64,000 nucleotides of DNA from contig SEHB01000004.1 in the NCBI GenBank assembly GCA_004143945.1, positions 186,001-250,000 on the forward strand. The letters run 5' to 3'. The notes under the pieces were generated by a model. The model had not been told where the DNA came from and ran no database searches. It saw only the letters and a list, made by a program, of their open reading frames with translations. This DNA comes from Lysobacteraceae bacterium. Lineage in GTDB: Bacteria > Pseudomonadota > Gammaproteobacteria > Xanthomonadales > Rhodanobacteraceae. Shown here piece by piece: positions 1 through 8,920 of the stretch; position 1 is the stretch's first letter, and the number at the start of each line of letters is the position of its first letter. A program made the translations under genes and the position numbers.

Positions 1-39
1 AGCGAGGGTCGCTCGCTCGCGGCTGGCAGTCGGTGTCTT

Positions 40-100
40 GTGGGAGGGACTTCAGTCCCGATGGTTCGTGCGAAGAGCTCGGGGCTGAAGCCCCTCCCAC
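40..100. repeat. REP-like palindromic element
   Basis: Imperfect inverted repeat. The left arm is gtgggagggacttcagtccc and the right arm is ggggctgaagcccctcccac, around a short centre containing gaagagctc. The same family recurs at 18001-18285 and 57430-57537, always between genes. A second small hairpin (cccgcc/ggcggg, 122-140) lies between this element and the fimX stop and may help end fimX transcription, although it has no U tract. Confidence 0.8.
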
Positions 101-140
101 AACAGCCGGGGCTTCGGTCGTCCCGCCCGCACGAGGCGGG

Positions 141-2213
141 TCACGCCGCGGCGTGGCTCAGGATCTTCTCGGGTTCCTGCAGGAAGTTGCCCTGCACGAA
201 GTTGACGCCGCAACTGAACAGGATCGACATGCTCGCGGCGTCCTCGACGAACTCGGCGACCGTGAGCTTGCCCGCGTGGTGCGCCTGGTCGCAGATCTCC
301 TTGATGCGGTCCTGGTTTTCCTTGTGCTTGGGCAGGTCCGCCATGAAGTTGCGGTCGATCTTGAGGTAGTGCGCGGGGATGTGCTTGAGCAGCTGGAACG
401 AATTCAGCCCGGAGCCGAACTGCTCGAGCGCGAAGCCGCAATGGATCTGCTCGAGTCCCTTCGCGAACGCGCGCGCGGGCTTGAGGCTGGTCACGACCTT
501 GCTCTCGGGCATCTCGAACACGAGCGAATCGCCGCGCTGGCGCGAGGTCTTGAGCTGCTGCGCGATCCACGGCAGCAGCGTCTGGTCCTCGAGTGACTGC
601 GGCGTGAGCTTCACGAAGAACGTGGTCTTGTGGCCGGCGCGCTCGCGTTCGGCGATCGCGCGGATCGCATTCGCGATGACCCAGCGGTCGATCGCGGGCA
701 TGCGGCCGGTGCGTTCGGCGATCGGCAGGAACTGCGCGGGCAGGATCTCGCCCTTCGGCCCGGCCATGCGCAGCAGGATCTCGTAGAAGTCGCCTTCGGC
801 GCCGTGCAGGCTGATGATCGGCTGGTAGTACAGCACGAAGCCGTCGTTCGCGAGCGCCTGGTCGATCGCCTCGATCCAGCGGCGCGTGGTTTCCGCCGCG
901 GCCTTGTCCTGCTCGGACGGATCGACGATGCGCACGCGGTTGCCGCCTTCGCCCTGGGCGCTGCGCAGGGCGCTGTTGGACACGTCGAGGATCGTGGCCG
1001 AGTTCGCGTTCTTCTCGCCGATCAGCGTGCCGCCGAGCGTGACCGTGAGGCTGATCGACTGCTTGCCGATCTCGAAGATGCGCTCGCTGTACGCATTGCG
1101 CAGCGTCTCGGCGAGCTGCTGCGACGCATCCGCGTTGCGACTGGCCAGCAGCACGCCGAAGGTGTGCTCGCCGATGCGGCCGGCGGTGTCGTGCTCGCCG
1201 ATGTGCTTGCGCAACAGTGCCGCGAGGTCGCCGAGCAACACGTCCGCGTTGCCGAGGCCGACCGCGTCGAGCACCTGCTTGAAGTCGTCGGGCTCGATCA
1301 GCAGCAGCGCCTGGTCCTTGGTGCCGTTGGCGGCGGCCGCCGCGGCCAGGTCGACCGCGGTCAGCATGTGCTGGCGGTTGTAGAGATCGGTGATCAGGTC
1401 CTTCGAGCGCAGCACGTCGAGTTCGCGCTCGAGCGCCTCGTCGGCGATCTGGCGGCGGAACGTGATCTGGTGGCAGAGCTCGCCTTCGTAGCTCGCCTCG
1501 GCGAATTCCATCGTCGCGCTGAAGGTGCCGCCATCGGCGCGCTGCGCCTTCAGGTTCAGCCGCTGCGGTGGCTTCTCGCCCTTGGACAGCTTCTTCAGCA
1601 GCGCCTTGAAGTCGTCGGCATCCTCCGACGCGATCATGTCGAGGATCGACATGCCCTCGACGTCTTCGAACTCCTCGAATCCGAACATCTCGAGGTAGGC
1701 CTTGTTCGCGCGCACGTGCATCCCTTCGTGCACGAACGCGATCGGATCGCGCGAGGAGTCGAGCAGCGCTTCGCAGCGACGCTCGGACTCGCGCAGGCTG
1801 GCCTCGAGGCGGCGCACGCCACGGCGCATGGTCAGCGCCTCGAATTCGCGCCGAACGACCATCTGCACGTGTTCGTGCGAGTTGCGCAGCATCACCGCGC
1901 GCGCGCCGTCGCGGTAGGCGCCGACGACTTTGTCCTCCTGCATCTCGCGCCCGCTCGCGATCACGGTGATGTCGCGGCCGCCGGCCGATGCCGCGGCGCA
2001 GACCTGCGGGATCGTGAGCTCCCTGCTGTCGATGTCGACGATCACGAGATCGGTGGTCGACTGCTGCAGCGCGGCTTCGAGTTCGGCCTCGTTTGTGGCC
2101 CGCGCAGGCCGTACCGCGATGCCGCCGTTGCGCAGGATGCTGATGACCTGCTCGGCGTCGTCGACGGAGTCGTTGACCAGCAGCAGCTTGATGATGTTGT
2201 CGGCTCGGGTCAT
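141..2213 (-). CDS. fimX: FimX-like degenerate REC-PAS-GGDEF-EAL c-di-GMP receptor
   Basis: 690-residue signalling protein with the FimX domain order: a receiver-like N-terminus (residues ~5-125) without a normal phosphorylation site, a PAS domain (~140-255), a degenerate GGDEF domain (GEHTF at 348-352 in place of GGDEF) and a degenerate EAL domain (EIL at 478-480 in place of EAL). In Pseudomonas and Xanthomonas, FimX binds c-di-GMP through its inactive EAL domain and controls type IV pilus assembly and twitching. The lost catalytic motifs and the N-terminal similarity to FimX (IKLLLVNDSVDDAEQ) support the same receptor role here; pilus control is inferred. An ATG at 2237 would add eight residues, but 2213 fits the family N-terminus. 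It lies downstream of epmB on the same strand, 151 bases after the epmB stop. Confidence 0.85.
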   Translation of the reverse strand: MTRADNIIKLLLVNDSVDDAEQVISILRNGGIAVRPARATNEAELEAALQQSTTDLVIVDIDSRELTIPQVCAAASAGGRDITVIASGREMQEDKVVGAYRDGARAVMLRNSHEHVQMVVRREFEALTMRRGVRRLEASLRESERRCEALLDSSRDPIAFVHEGMHVRANKAYLEMFGFEEFEDVEGMSILDMIASEDADDFKALLKKLSKGEKPPQRLNLKAQRADGGTFSATMEFAEASYEGELCHQITFRRQIADEALERELDVLRSKDLITDLYNRQHMLTAVDLAAAAAANGTKDQALLLIEPDDFKQVLDAVGLGNADVLLGDLAALLRKHIGEHDTAGRIGEHTFGVLLASRNADASQQLAETLRNAYSERIFEIGKQSISLTVTLGGTLIGEKNANSATILDVSNSALRSAQGEGGNRVRIVDPSEQDKAAAETTRRWIEAIDQALANDGFVLYYQPIISLHGAEGDFYEILLRMAGPKGEILPAQFLPIAERTGRMPAIDRWVIANAIRAIAERERAGHKTTFFVKLTPQSLEDQTLLPWIAQQLKTSRQRGDSLVFEMPESKVVTSLKPARAFAKGLEQIHCGFALEQFGSGLNSFQLLKHIPAHYLKIDRNFMADLPKHKENQDRIKEICDQAHHAGKLTVAEFVEDAASMSILFSCGVNFVQGNFLQEPEKILSHAAA

Positions 2214-2364
2214 CGGATGGTGAAGCGTCCAGGGCATGTCGGCGCGTGCGCCAATCGCGGCCCGCAGGGTGCGGTCTGCGGGCCCTGCGGGGCGGGGTGC
2301 ATTCGGATCGCCGCAGCGCGCCCCGCGGTGCGAGCGTCGGGACGGATGCGGTCTCGTTCGATAT

Positions 2365-3405
2365 TTACCGGAATCGGGTCCCGATTTCCATGGACCCGGC
2401 AGCGGTCAGGGGTAGTTTATACGGTGCACCTTCGACCTCGCGCACCCAGCGGGGCACGAGGTAGCCGGGCAGGCGGCTGCGTAGTTCGTGGATGAGCTCG
2501 GCTGCGCGCGCTTCGTCGACGTCGAAATGCGCCGCGCCGCTGACACGGTCGAGCTGGTGGAGATAATACGGCAACACGCCGCAGGCGAAGAGGCGCTCGG
2601 AGAGCTCCGCCAGCGTGCCGGCATCGTCGTTGACCCGCCGCAGCAGCACCGCCTGGTTCAGCAGCACCGCGCCGGAACCCGCGAGCGCGCGGCAGGCAGC
2701 CGCGACCGACCCGTCGATCTCGTGCGGATGATTGGCGTGCAGAACCACCACGCGCTGCAGCGGCAACGCCGCGAACCAGCCGAGGAACTCCGCGTCGATG
2801 CGCTCGGGCAGCACCACGGGCAGGCGCGTGTGGATGCGCAGCCGCCGCACGTGCGCGATGGCCGCCAGTCCATGCGTGAACTCGGCGAGCTTGGCCGTCG
2901 AAAGCGAAAGCGGATCACCGCCGGACAGGATCGCCTCGCTGATCGATGCGTCCGCGCGCAGCCAGTCGAGCGCGGCTTCCCAGTGCCGCGCCGCCGCAGT
3001 GTCGTCGGCATAGGGGAAATGGCGCCGGAAGCAGTAGCGGCAGTTGACCGCGCACGACCCGGTCGCGACCAGCAAGGCGCGTCCCTCGTACTTGTGCAGC
3101 ACGCCGTGCGCCGCACGTGCACCGAGGTCGCCGACCGCATCGCGCTCGAATCCGGCCACCTCGTCGAGCTCCGCGGCCTGCGGCAGCACCTGCAGCAACA
3201 GCGGATCGGCCGCATCACCGCGGCGCATGCGCGCGACGAAGCTGCGCGGCACGCGCAGCGCGAAGCCGGTCTCGCGGCCCGCGAGCAGGTCGCGGCGATC
3301 CGGCAGGCCGACGAGGTCCAGCAATTCCAGTGGATCGGTCACCGCCTCGCGCCAGAGCTGCTGCCAGCGAACCGGCTGCCGGGCGGGGCGGTTAGCGGTT
3401 ATCAT
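2365..3405 (-). CDS. epmB: EF-P beta-lysylation protein EpmB (lysine 2,3-aminomutase family)
   Basis: 346-residue radical SAM enzyme. The cluster-binding triad CxxxCxxC is at C118, C122 and C125, inside [15 protein letters not shown], and a glycine-rich LSGGDPLS motif follows. EpmB converts (S)-alpha-lysine to (R)-beta-lysine, which EpmA then attaches to elongation factor P. Its divergent neighbour 110 bases away is efp itself, which strongly supports EpmB over a catabolic lysine 2,3-aminomutase. EpmA (GenX/PoxA) is not in this window. The ATG at 3405 begins MITANRP, as in the family; an open frame continues upstream to 3501 but would run into the efp promoter region. Confidence 0.93.
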   Translation of the reverse strand: MITANRPARQPVRWQQLWREAVTDPLELLDLVGLPDRRDLLAGRETGFALRVPRSFVARMRRGDAADPLLLQVLPQAAELDEVAGFERDAVGDLGARAAHGVLHKYEGRALLVATGSCAVNCRYCFRRHFPYADDTAAARHWEAALDWLRADASISEAILSGGDPLSLSTAKLAEFTHGLAAIAHVRRLRIHTRLPVVLPERIDAEFLGWFAALPLQRVVVLHANHPHEIDGSVAAACRALAGSGAVLLNQAVLLRRVNDDAGTLAELSERLFACGVLPYYLHQLDRVSGAAHFDVDEARAAELIHELRSRLPGYLVPRWVREVEGAPYKLPLTAAGSMEIGTRFR

Positions 3406-3515
3406 GGGCGGATGGGTCCGGAAAGCCGGCCATTCTAACGGTTTTCCCGTCGCCGGGCGGCCACGCCGCAAGGACGGGAACTGGCCCTCCGCTTCCAACA
3501 ATTCCAGGAGTTTCC

Positions 3516-4082
3516 ATGGCCAGTTACGGCATGAACGACGTCAAGAACGGTCAGAAGATCATCGTCGACGGCTATCCCTGCACGATCATCGACACCGAGT
3601 ACGTGAAACCCGGCAAGGGCCAGGCGTTCACGCGCGTCAAGTACCGCAACCTGAAGAACGGGCGCACGCAGGAAATGACGATGAAGTCGACCGACGCGGT
3701 CGACGCCGCCGACGTGCTCGACACGGACATGGAGTTCCTCTATTCCGATGGCGAGTTCTGGCATTTCATGGACCCATCCACGCACGAGCAGATTGCCGCC
3801 GACGAGAACGCGATGGCCGACGCGGCCAAGTGGCTCAAGGGCAACGAGGTCTGCATCATGACGCTGTGGAACGGCGCGCCGCTGTCGGTGACGCCGCCGA
3901 TCTTCGTCGAGCTCGAGATCACCGAAACCGATCCCGGCGTGCGCGGCGACACCTCGGGTGGCGGCGGCAAGCCGGCCAAGCTCGAGACCGGCGCGGTCGT
4001 GCGCGTGCCGCTGTTCGTCGGCCAGGGCGAAAAGATCAAGGTCGACACGCGCTCGGGCGAATACATGTCGCGCGTGAAGTGA
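3516..4082 (+). CDS. efp: Elongation factor P
   Basis: 188 residues, the normal EF-P length. EF-P binds between the P and E sites of the ribosome and relieves stalling at polyproline stretches. The N-terminal KOW-like domain carries the modification loop [10 protein letters not shown], with Lys34 as the expected beta-lysylation site. The lysine and the neighbouring epmB agree that this is the EpmA/EpmB-modified class, not the rhamnosylated (Arg32) class. The start is supported by AGGAG about eight bases upstream; a second in-frame ATG lies five codons in. No clear terminator was seen in the 85 bases before the next gene. Confidence 0.96.
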   Translation: MASYGMNDVKNGQKIIVDGYPCTIIDTEYVKPGKGQAFTRVKYRNLKNGRTQEMTMKSTDAVDAADVLDTDMEFLYSDGEFWHFMDPSTHEQIAADENAMADAAKWLKGNEVCIMTLWNGAPLSVTPPIFVELEITETDPGVRGDTSGGGGKPAKLETGAVVRVPLFVGQGEKIKVDTRSGEYMSRVK

Positions 4083-4167
4083 TGAAGCGAGGGCCGAGGG
4101 CGGAGGGCTGCCAGGCAAAATCGGCAGCGTCGGCTTTCAAGCCCTTCGCACTCTACCCTGACCCTCC

Positions 4168-5481
4168 ATGCTTCCCATCGACCTCCTGATCGAACCCCGC
4201 TGGCTCGTACCGGTCGAGCCGGCCGGCATCGTGCTCGAAGACCATGCGGTCGCGATCGACGACGGTCGCATCGTCGCGCTGCTGCCGCGCGCAGACGCAG
4301 CCGCGCGCTATGCGCCGCGCGAGCGCGTCGAGCTGCCCGGGCATGCGCTGATCCCGGGCCTCGTCAACGCGCACACGCACAACCCGATGACGTTGATGCG
4401 CGGGCTCGCCGACGACTTGCCGCTCATGAGCTGGCTGCAGGAGCACATCTGGCCGGCCGAAGCGAAGGCGATCGGTCCGGAATTCGTGCGCGACGGGATC
4501 GAACTCGCGGTCGCCGAGATGCTGCGCGGCGGCACCACCTGCTGCAACGAGAACTACTTCTTCCCCGACGTGCAGGCAGCGACCTACCGCCGCCTCGGTT
4601 TCCGCGCAATGGTCGGCCTGCCGGTGATCGAATTCCCGAGTGCGTGGGCGGCCACGCGCGACGAGTATTTCGACAAGGGCCTCGCGGTGCACGACGAGTT
4701 CCGCGGCGAGGCGCTAATCGGAACGAGCTTCGCGCCGCATGCGCCGTACACCGTGTCGGACGAGAGCTTCGAACGCATCCGCATGCTGTCCGACCAGCTC
4801 GACCTGCCGGTGCACCTGCACCTGCACGAGACCGCGCATGAAGTCGAGGAAGCCCGACGCGAACGCGGCGCGCGCCCGTTCGCGCGCATGCAGTCGCTCG
4901 GCCTCGTCAACGACCACCTCGTCGCCGTGCACATGACCCAGCTCACTGATGCCGAGATCGCGGCCTGTGCGGAAGCCGGCGTGTCGGTCGCGCATTGCGC
5001 GGAGTCGAACCTCAAGCTCGCCTCGGGCTTCTGCCCCGCGGCGAAGCTCGTGCGCGCGGGCGTCAACCTCGCGCTCGGCACCGACGGCTGCGCGAGCAAC
5101 AACGACCTCGACATGTTCGGCGAGATGCGCACCGCCGCGCTGCTCGCGAAGGCCGTCGCGAACGACGCGAGCGCGCTCGACGCAACGAGCACACTGCGCG
5201 CAGCGACGCTCGGCAGCGCGAAGGCGATGGGCTGGGACGACCGCATCGGCTCGATCGAGGTCGGCAAGCAGGCCGACCTCGCCGCGGTGCGCCTCGACGA
5301 ACTCGAAACCCAACCGATGTACGACGTGGTGTCGCAACTCGTCTACGCGGCGGGCCGCCACCAGGTCAGCGACGTCTGGATCGCCGGTGAGCGCAAGCTG
5401 CGCGAGCGCGTGCTCGCCGATCTCGACGTCGCCGAACTGCTTTCGAAGGCGCGCCGCTGGCGCGAGCGCATCTCGCCGTAG
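4168..5481 (+). CDS. Amidohydrolase, MtaD/TRZ-ATZ family (MTA/SAH deaminase-like)
   Basis: 437-residue metal-dependent deaminase of the amidohydrolase superfamily. Metal ligands are visible: HTH in VNAHTHN near residue 70, HLHLHET in the middle, a His in VAHCAESNLKL and the Asp of GTDGCASNN. This set and the length match 5-methylthioadenosine/S-adenosylhomocysteine deaminases and their TRZ/ATZ relatives. The substrate is therefore probably an adenine nucleoside thioether or another cyclic amidine; it cannot be fixed from sequence. It is followed on the same strand by ubiG after 96 bases. A coupling with SAH produced by methyltransferases such as UbiG is plausible but inferred. Confidence 0.85.
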   Translation: MLPIDLLIEPRWLVPVEPAGIVLEDHAVAIDDGRIVALLPRADAAARYAPRERVELPGHALIPGLVNAHTHNPMTLMRGLADDLPLMSWLQEHIWPAEAKAIGPEFVRDGIELAVAEMLRGGTTCCNENYFFPDVQAATYRRLGFRAMVGLPVIEFPSAWAATRDEYFDKGLAVHDEFRGEALIGTSFAPHAPYTVSDESFERIRMLSDQLDLPVHLHLHETAHEVEEARRERGARPFARMQSLGLVNDHLVAVHMTQLTDAEIAACAEAGVSVAHCAESNLKLASGFCPAAKLVRAGVNLALGTDGCASNNDLDMFGEMRTAALLAKAVANDASALDATSTLRAATLGSAKAMGWDDRIGSIEVGKQADLAAVRLDELETQPMYDVVSQLVYAAGRHQVSDVWIAGERKLRERVLADLDVAELLSKARRWRERISP

Positions 5482-5577
5482 ACCGGACGCGCTCGCGCGG
5501 CCGGCTTCCGGCTCCCCGGTCGCACACTGGCTGGCCGCTGCTCCGCGGTGTCCAGCCGACGATGGAGGTAGATCGAC

Positions 5578-6288
5578 ATGCCCCGACCCGCGCAGAACGT
5601 CCACCCGGCCGAGACCGCGAAGTTCGACCGCCTCGCCGCGGGCTGGTGGGATCCGGACGGCGAGTCGCGGCCGCTGCATGACCTCAATCCGGTGCGCCAC
5701 GCGTATGTCGCCGATCGCGTCGCGCTGAACGGCGCGCGCGCGCTCGATGTCGGTTGCGGTGGCGGCATCCTCAGCGAATCGCTCGCGCGCGCGGGCGCGC
5801 GCGTGACCGCGATCGATCTCGCGCCCGCGGTGCTCGACGTCGCGCGCCTGCACCTGCACGAGAGCGGGCTCGAGGTCGACTATCGCGAAACCAGCGTGGA
5901 GTCGCTCGCTGAATCCATGCCGGGTGCGTTCGACCTCGTGACCTGCATGGAAATGCTCGAGCACGTGCCCGACCCCGGCAGCGTGATCCGCGCCTGCGCG
6001 ACCTTGCTCAAACCCGGCGGCACGCTGTTCCTGTCCACGCTCAACCGCACGCCGCTCGCGTTCGGCGCCGCGATCGTCGGGGCCGAGCACGTATTGCGCC
6101 TGCTGCCGCGCGGCACGCACCGGTACGAGCAGTTCCTGAAGCCGAGCGAGATCGCGATCGAGCTGCGCAACGCGGGCCTCGTGCTCGAGGACGTCAGCGG
6201 CATCGCCTACAACCCGTTCACGCGCAGCGCGCGACGGGTGACGAGCGTCGCCGTGAATTACCTCGCCTGCGCCACGAAGCCCGCATGA
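5578..6288 (+). CDS. ubiG: Ubiquinone biosynthesis O-methyltransferase UbiG
   Basis: 236-residue SAM-dependent methyltransferase that catalyses both O-methylations of the ubiquinone ring. Family marks are the N-terminal EXAKFDRLAAGWWDP-type segment, LHDLNPVR, the SAM-binding motif ALDVGCGGGILSE (near residues 56-68) and EMLEHVPDP. GGAGG lies about ten bases upstream of the ATG. The stop overlaps the start of the next gene (ATGA), so the two are translationally coupled. The same ubiG-HAD phosphatase order occurs in Pseudomonas. Confidence 0.95.
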   Translation: MPRPAQNVHPAETAKFDRLAAGWWDPDGESRPLHDLNPVRHAYVADRVALNGARALDVGCGGGILSESLARAGARVTAIDLAPAVLDVARLHLHESGLEVDYRETSVESLAESMPGAFDLVTCMEMLEHVPDPGSVIRACATLLKPGGTLFLSTLNRTPLAFGAAIVGAEHVLRLLPRGTHRYEQFLKPSEIAIELRNAGLVLEDVSGIAYNPFTRSARRVTSVAVNYLACATKPA

Positions 6289-6953
6289 AGCAGGTCGCCT
6301 TGCCGCGCGCGGTGTTGTTCGACCTCGACGGCACGCTCGTCGACTCGGCGCCCGATCTCGTCGCCGCGGTCGAGGCGCTGTGCGCCGAACTCGGCGCGCC
6401 GTCGCCGGATGCCGAGGCGGTGCGCCGCGTCGTCTCCGCGGGCGGACGCGCGATGCTGCGCACCGGCCTCGCCGGCGCGGACGACGCGATGATCGACCAG
6501 TGGCTGCCGCGGTTCCTCGACATCTACTCGGCCGCGATGACCGTGCACACGCGCCTCTACGACGGCATCGCGGAGCTGCTGTCGACGCTCGAATCGCGCG
6601 GCATCGCCTGGGGCATCGTGACCAACAAGCCCGGCTGGCTCGCGCGACCGATGCTCGCGCAGATGGACTTCCATCGCGGCTGTTCGGCGCTCGTGACCGG
6701 CGATTGCCTGCCGGTGCGCAAGCCCGATCCGGCGCCCGTGCTGCATGCCTGCGCGCTCGCCGGCGTCGCGGCGGCCGACGCGGTGATGGTCGGCGACGAC
6801 CTGCGCGACGTGCTCGCCGGACGCGCCGCCGGCGCGCGCACGATCGCAGCCGCCTGGGGCTACCTCGACGGCGGCGACCCGCACGCATGGGGCGCCGACC
6901 AGGTCGTCGACCACGCGGCCGGTCTGCACGCTGCGCTGGGCCTGACGGGATGA
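6285..6953 (+). CDS. mupP: HAD phosphatase, MupP/Gph type
   Basis: 222-residue HAD-superfamily phosphatase. Motif I is DLDGTLVDS near the N-terminus, motif II is the VTNKPG segment, and motifs III/IV are the KPDPAPVLHA and VMVGDDLRD stretches. By family it could be phosphoglycolate phosphatase (Gph) or N-acetylmuramic acid 6-phosphate phosphatase (MupP), which recycles peptidoglycan sugars. In Pseudomonas, MupP is encoded directly next to ubiG, and this gene overlaps ubiG by four bases, so MupP is favoured. Sequence alone does not separate the two. The stop also overlaps the next start (ATGA). Confidence 0.8.
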   Translation: MKQVALPRAVLFDLDGTLVDSAPDLVAAVEALCAELGAPSPDAEAVRRVVSAGGRAMLRTGLAGADDAMIDQWLPRFLDIYSAAMTVHTRLYDGIAELLSTLESRGIAWGIVTNKPGWLARPMLAQMDFHRGCSALVTGDCLPVRKPDPAPVLHACALAGVAAADAVMVGDDLRDVLAGRAAGARTIAAAWGYLDGGDPHAWGADQVVDHAAGLHAALGLTG

Positions 6954-7825
6954 TCGACGTCGATCCCGGCGCGCCCGCCGCGAGCTTCGAGGCGAAGTGG
7001 GTCGCGGCGTATCCGGAACTCGAACTCGGCCTGCGCTTCGTCGCCGCGCGTGAACGCGCCGCGCAATCGGCGTTCGACTGCCTCGTGCACGAACTCGAGC
7101 ATGCCGCGTTCGGGATCCGCGATGCCGAACCCGCCGCGTTGAAGCTGCAGTGGTGGCTCGAGGAATTCGAGCGCGCGCGCCAGGGCGCGGCGCGCCATCC
7201 GCTGACCCAGGTGCTCTCCCTGCACGCCCGGCTCGGCGAAATCGCCGCCGATGAGTGGCACGCGGTCGTCGCTGCCGCGTTCGCGCAGCGCGATCCGCAG
7301 GCCGCAGGCGATCGCGCGGCACTGCTCGAACAGACTGCGCCGATGTACCGACCGATCGCGCGGATCGAAGCGGCGCTGTTCGGACACGCCGACACCGGGT
7401 CGCTCGCGCGCGCACGCTCGCTTGCGCATGCATTGCGCGAGAGCGCCACGCTCGGCGATGCGCTGCGCGACGGCCGCATGCCGCTGCCGCTCGAGCTGCT
7501 CGCACGCCATCGGCTCGCGCGCGGCGACCTCGGCACCGAGTCGAAGAAGCAGTCGGCTGCGTTGCGCGAATGGCTGGCGGCACTCGCAGGCGAGTTCGCG
7601 CGCGTACGCGCCGCCTCGCCGCTGGTGGCAGCCGCGGTTGCAGCGGACTCCTGGCGCGCCCGACGCGCAGGCAGGGCGGAACGCCCGCTCGAGCGCCTGC
7701 GCGAGGACCTCGCGCGCCTGCCGCTGCGCGCGGCCTGGGCCGCCTGGCGCGCCGGACAGGCCTCGCGGGGCCGGGCCGGCGCATTGCCGCAGGACATTGA
7801 TGCCGGACCTTCCAGCCCCCACTGA
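6950..7825 (+). CDS. Squalene/phytoene synthase-like protein
   Basis: 291 residues, starting at the ATG that overlaps the phosphatase stop. The segment KLQWWLEEFERARQ followed by ARHPLTQVL resembles the conserved helix of squalene/phytoene synthase-like proteins, including the NDUFAF6-type family. No clear pair of Asp-rich DxxxD motifs was seen, so prenyl transferase activity is doubtful. It is translationally coupled to ubiG and the HAD phosphatase, which makes a role near quinones or membranes possible but unproven. No signal peptide or membrane segment is obvious. Rich in Ala, Arg and Leu. Confidence 0.6.
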   Translation: MIDVDPGAPAASFEAKWVAAYPELELGLRFVAARERAAQSAFDCLVHELEHAAFGIRDAEPAALKLQWWLEEFERARQGAARHPLTQVLSLHARLGEIAADEWHAVVAAAFAQRDPQAAGDRAALLEQTAPMYRPIARIEAALFGHADTGSLARARSLAHALRESATLGDALRDGRMPLPLELLARHRLARGDLGTESKKQSAALREWLAALAGEFARVRAASPLVAAAVAADSWRARRAGRAERPLERLREDLARLPLRAAWAAWRAGQASRGRAGALPQDIDAGPSSPH

Positions 7826-7882
7826 ACGACCAGTGCGCTATCGTCTGGCGCACGCCCTACCTGCACGTACCGAGTCCCGACG

Positions 7883-8830
7883 ATGTCCAGCCACCCGAAC
7901 AGCCGCCGCGCGATGCCCGACGTCGCGACCGAACGCGAAGCCGCGCGCGCGGGCGCGCTCGACTGGGTCGGCATGGACGAGATCGAGATGCCGGTGGTGT
8001 TCGCCGACGCGCCGGAGCGCGCGCAGCGCGTGTCGGCGCGCGTCGGTGCCTGGGTCAACCTCGCCGATCCCGACGCGCGCGGCATCCACATGTCGCGCCT
8101 GTACCTGCACCTGGATCGCCATCTTTCGGCCGAGCCGCTGACGCCGGCCGCGCTGCGACGGATCCTGCGCGACTTCCTCGATTCGCATGCGGGTCTGTCC
8201 GATCGCGCGCAATTGCGCGTGCGCTTCGAACACCTCGTGCGACGCCCGGCGCTCGCGAGCGGGCACAGCGGCTGGCGTTCCTATCCGGTCGAGATCGGCG
8301 CGCGCATCGACGGCGCGGCGTTCGAGATCGAGGTTGCCGTCGACGTGCAGTACTCGAGCACCTGTCCCGCATCGGCCGCGCTCGCGCGCCAGCTGATCCA
8401 GGAGCGCTTCGCATCCGACTTCCCGCCCGGCGCGTCGCTCGACCGCGACGCGCTCGCGGCCTGGCTCGGCAGCCGCGACGGCATCGTCGCGACGCCGCAC
8501 AGCCAGCGCAGCGCGGCCAGCGTTCGCGTGAAGCTCGCACCCGGCTTCGACCTGCCCGTGATCGACATCATCGACGTCGTCGAAGAGGCCCTGCAGACGC
8601 CGGTGCAGGCCGCCGTGAAGCGCGAGGACGAACAGGAGTTCGCGCTGCGCAACGGCCAGAACCTCATGTTCTGCGAGGACGCCGCACGCCGCATCCAGCA
8701 CGCGCTCGACGCGGACGAGCGCATCGCCGACTTCCACGTGCGCGCTGCCCATTTCGAAAGCCTCCACCCGCACGATGCGGTCGCGGTCGCGACCAAGGGC
8801 GTGAAGGGCGGTTATTCGGGGATCGCCTGA
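7883..8830 (+). CDS. folE2: GTP cyclohydrolase FolE2 (type IB)
   Basis: 315-residue COG1469-type GTP cyclohydrolase I, which makes 7,8-dihydroneopterin triphosphate for folate or queuosine-type pathways. Recognisable features are the N-terminal VGMDEIEMPVVF segment, RGIHMSRLY, and the YSSTCPAS motif with the metal-binding/catalytic Cys161. FolE2 enzymes use several metals and often act under zinc shortage; no Zur-like site was identified here. It starts 57 bases after the squalene synthase-like gene and faces the TonB receptor convergently. Confidence 0.93.
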   Translation: MSSHPNSRRAMPDVATEREAARAGALDWVGMDEIEMPVVFADAPERAQRVSARVGAWVNLADPDARGIHMSRLYLHLDRHLSAEPLTPAALRRILRDFLDSHAGLSDRAQLRVRFEHLVRRPALASGHSGWRSYPVEIGARIDGAAFEIEVAVDVQYSSTCPASAALARQLIQERFASDFPPGASLDRDALAAWLGSRDGIVATPHSQRSAASVRVKLAPGFDLPVIDIIDVVEEALQTPVQAAVKREDEQEFALRNGQNLMFCEDAARRIQHALDADERIADFHVRAAHFESLHPHDAVAVATKGVKGGYSGIA

Positions 8831-8882
8831 GCCTGGACGACCCGGACGGGAGCCGCCCCTGTAGGCTGGACGACCGAAGGTC

Positions 8883-8908
8883 GGCCGGCGCCCTTCGTTG
8901 CGCCGGCC
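8883..8908. terminator. Hairpin between convergent folE2 and TonB receptor genes
   Basis: Perfect nine-base stem GGCCGGCGC / GCGCCGGCC with an eight-base loop, in the 90-base gap between two convergent genes. It has no run of T, so it is at best a weak bidirectional terminator or an mRNA 3'-end stabiliser. Confidence 0.45.
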
Positions 8909-8920
8909 GCCCGATCCGAC

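Noticed and set aside
4714..8091. Open frame of 1125 codons on the minus strand
   Set aside because: It runs antisense to four well-supported plus-strand genes (the amidohydrolase, ubiG, the HAD phosphatase and the squalene synthase-like gene). Its translation is low-complexity Arg/Ala/Ser, as expected from antisense frames of GC-rich coding DNA.
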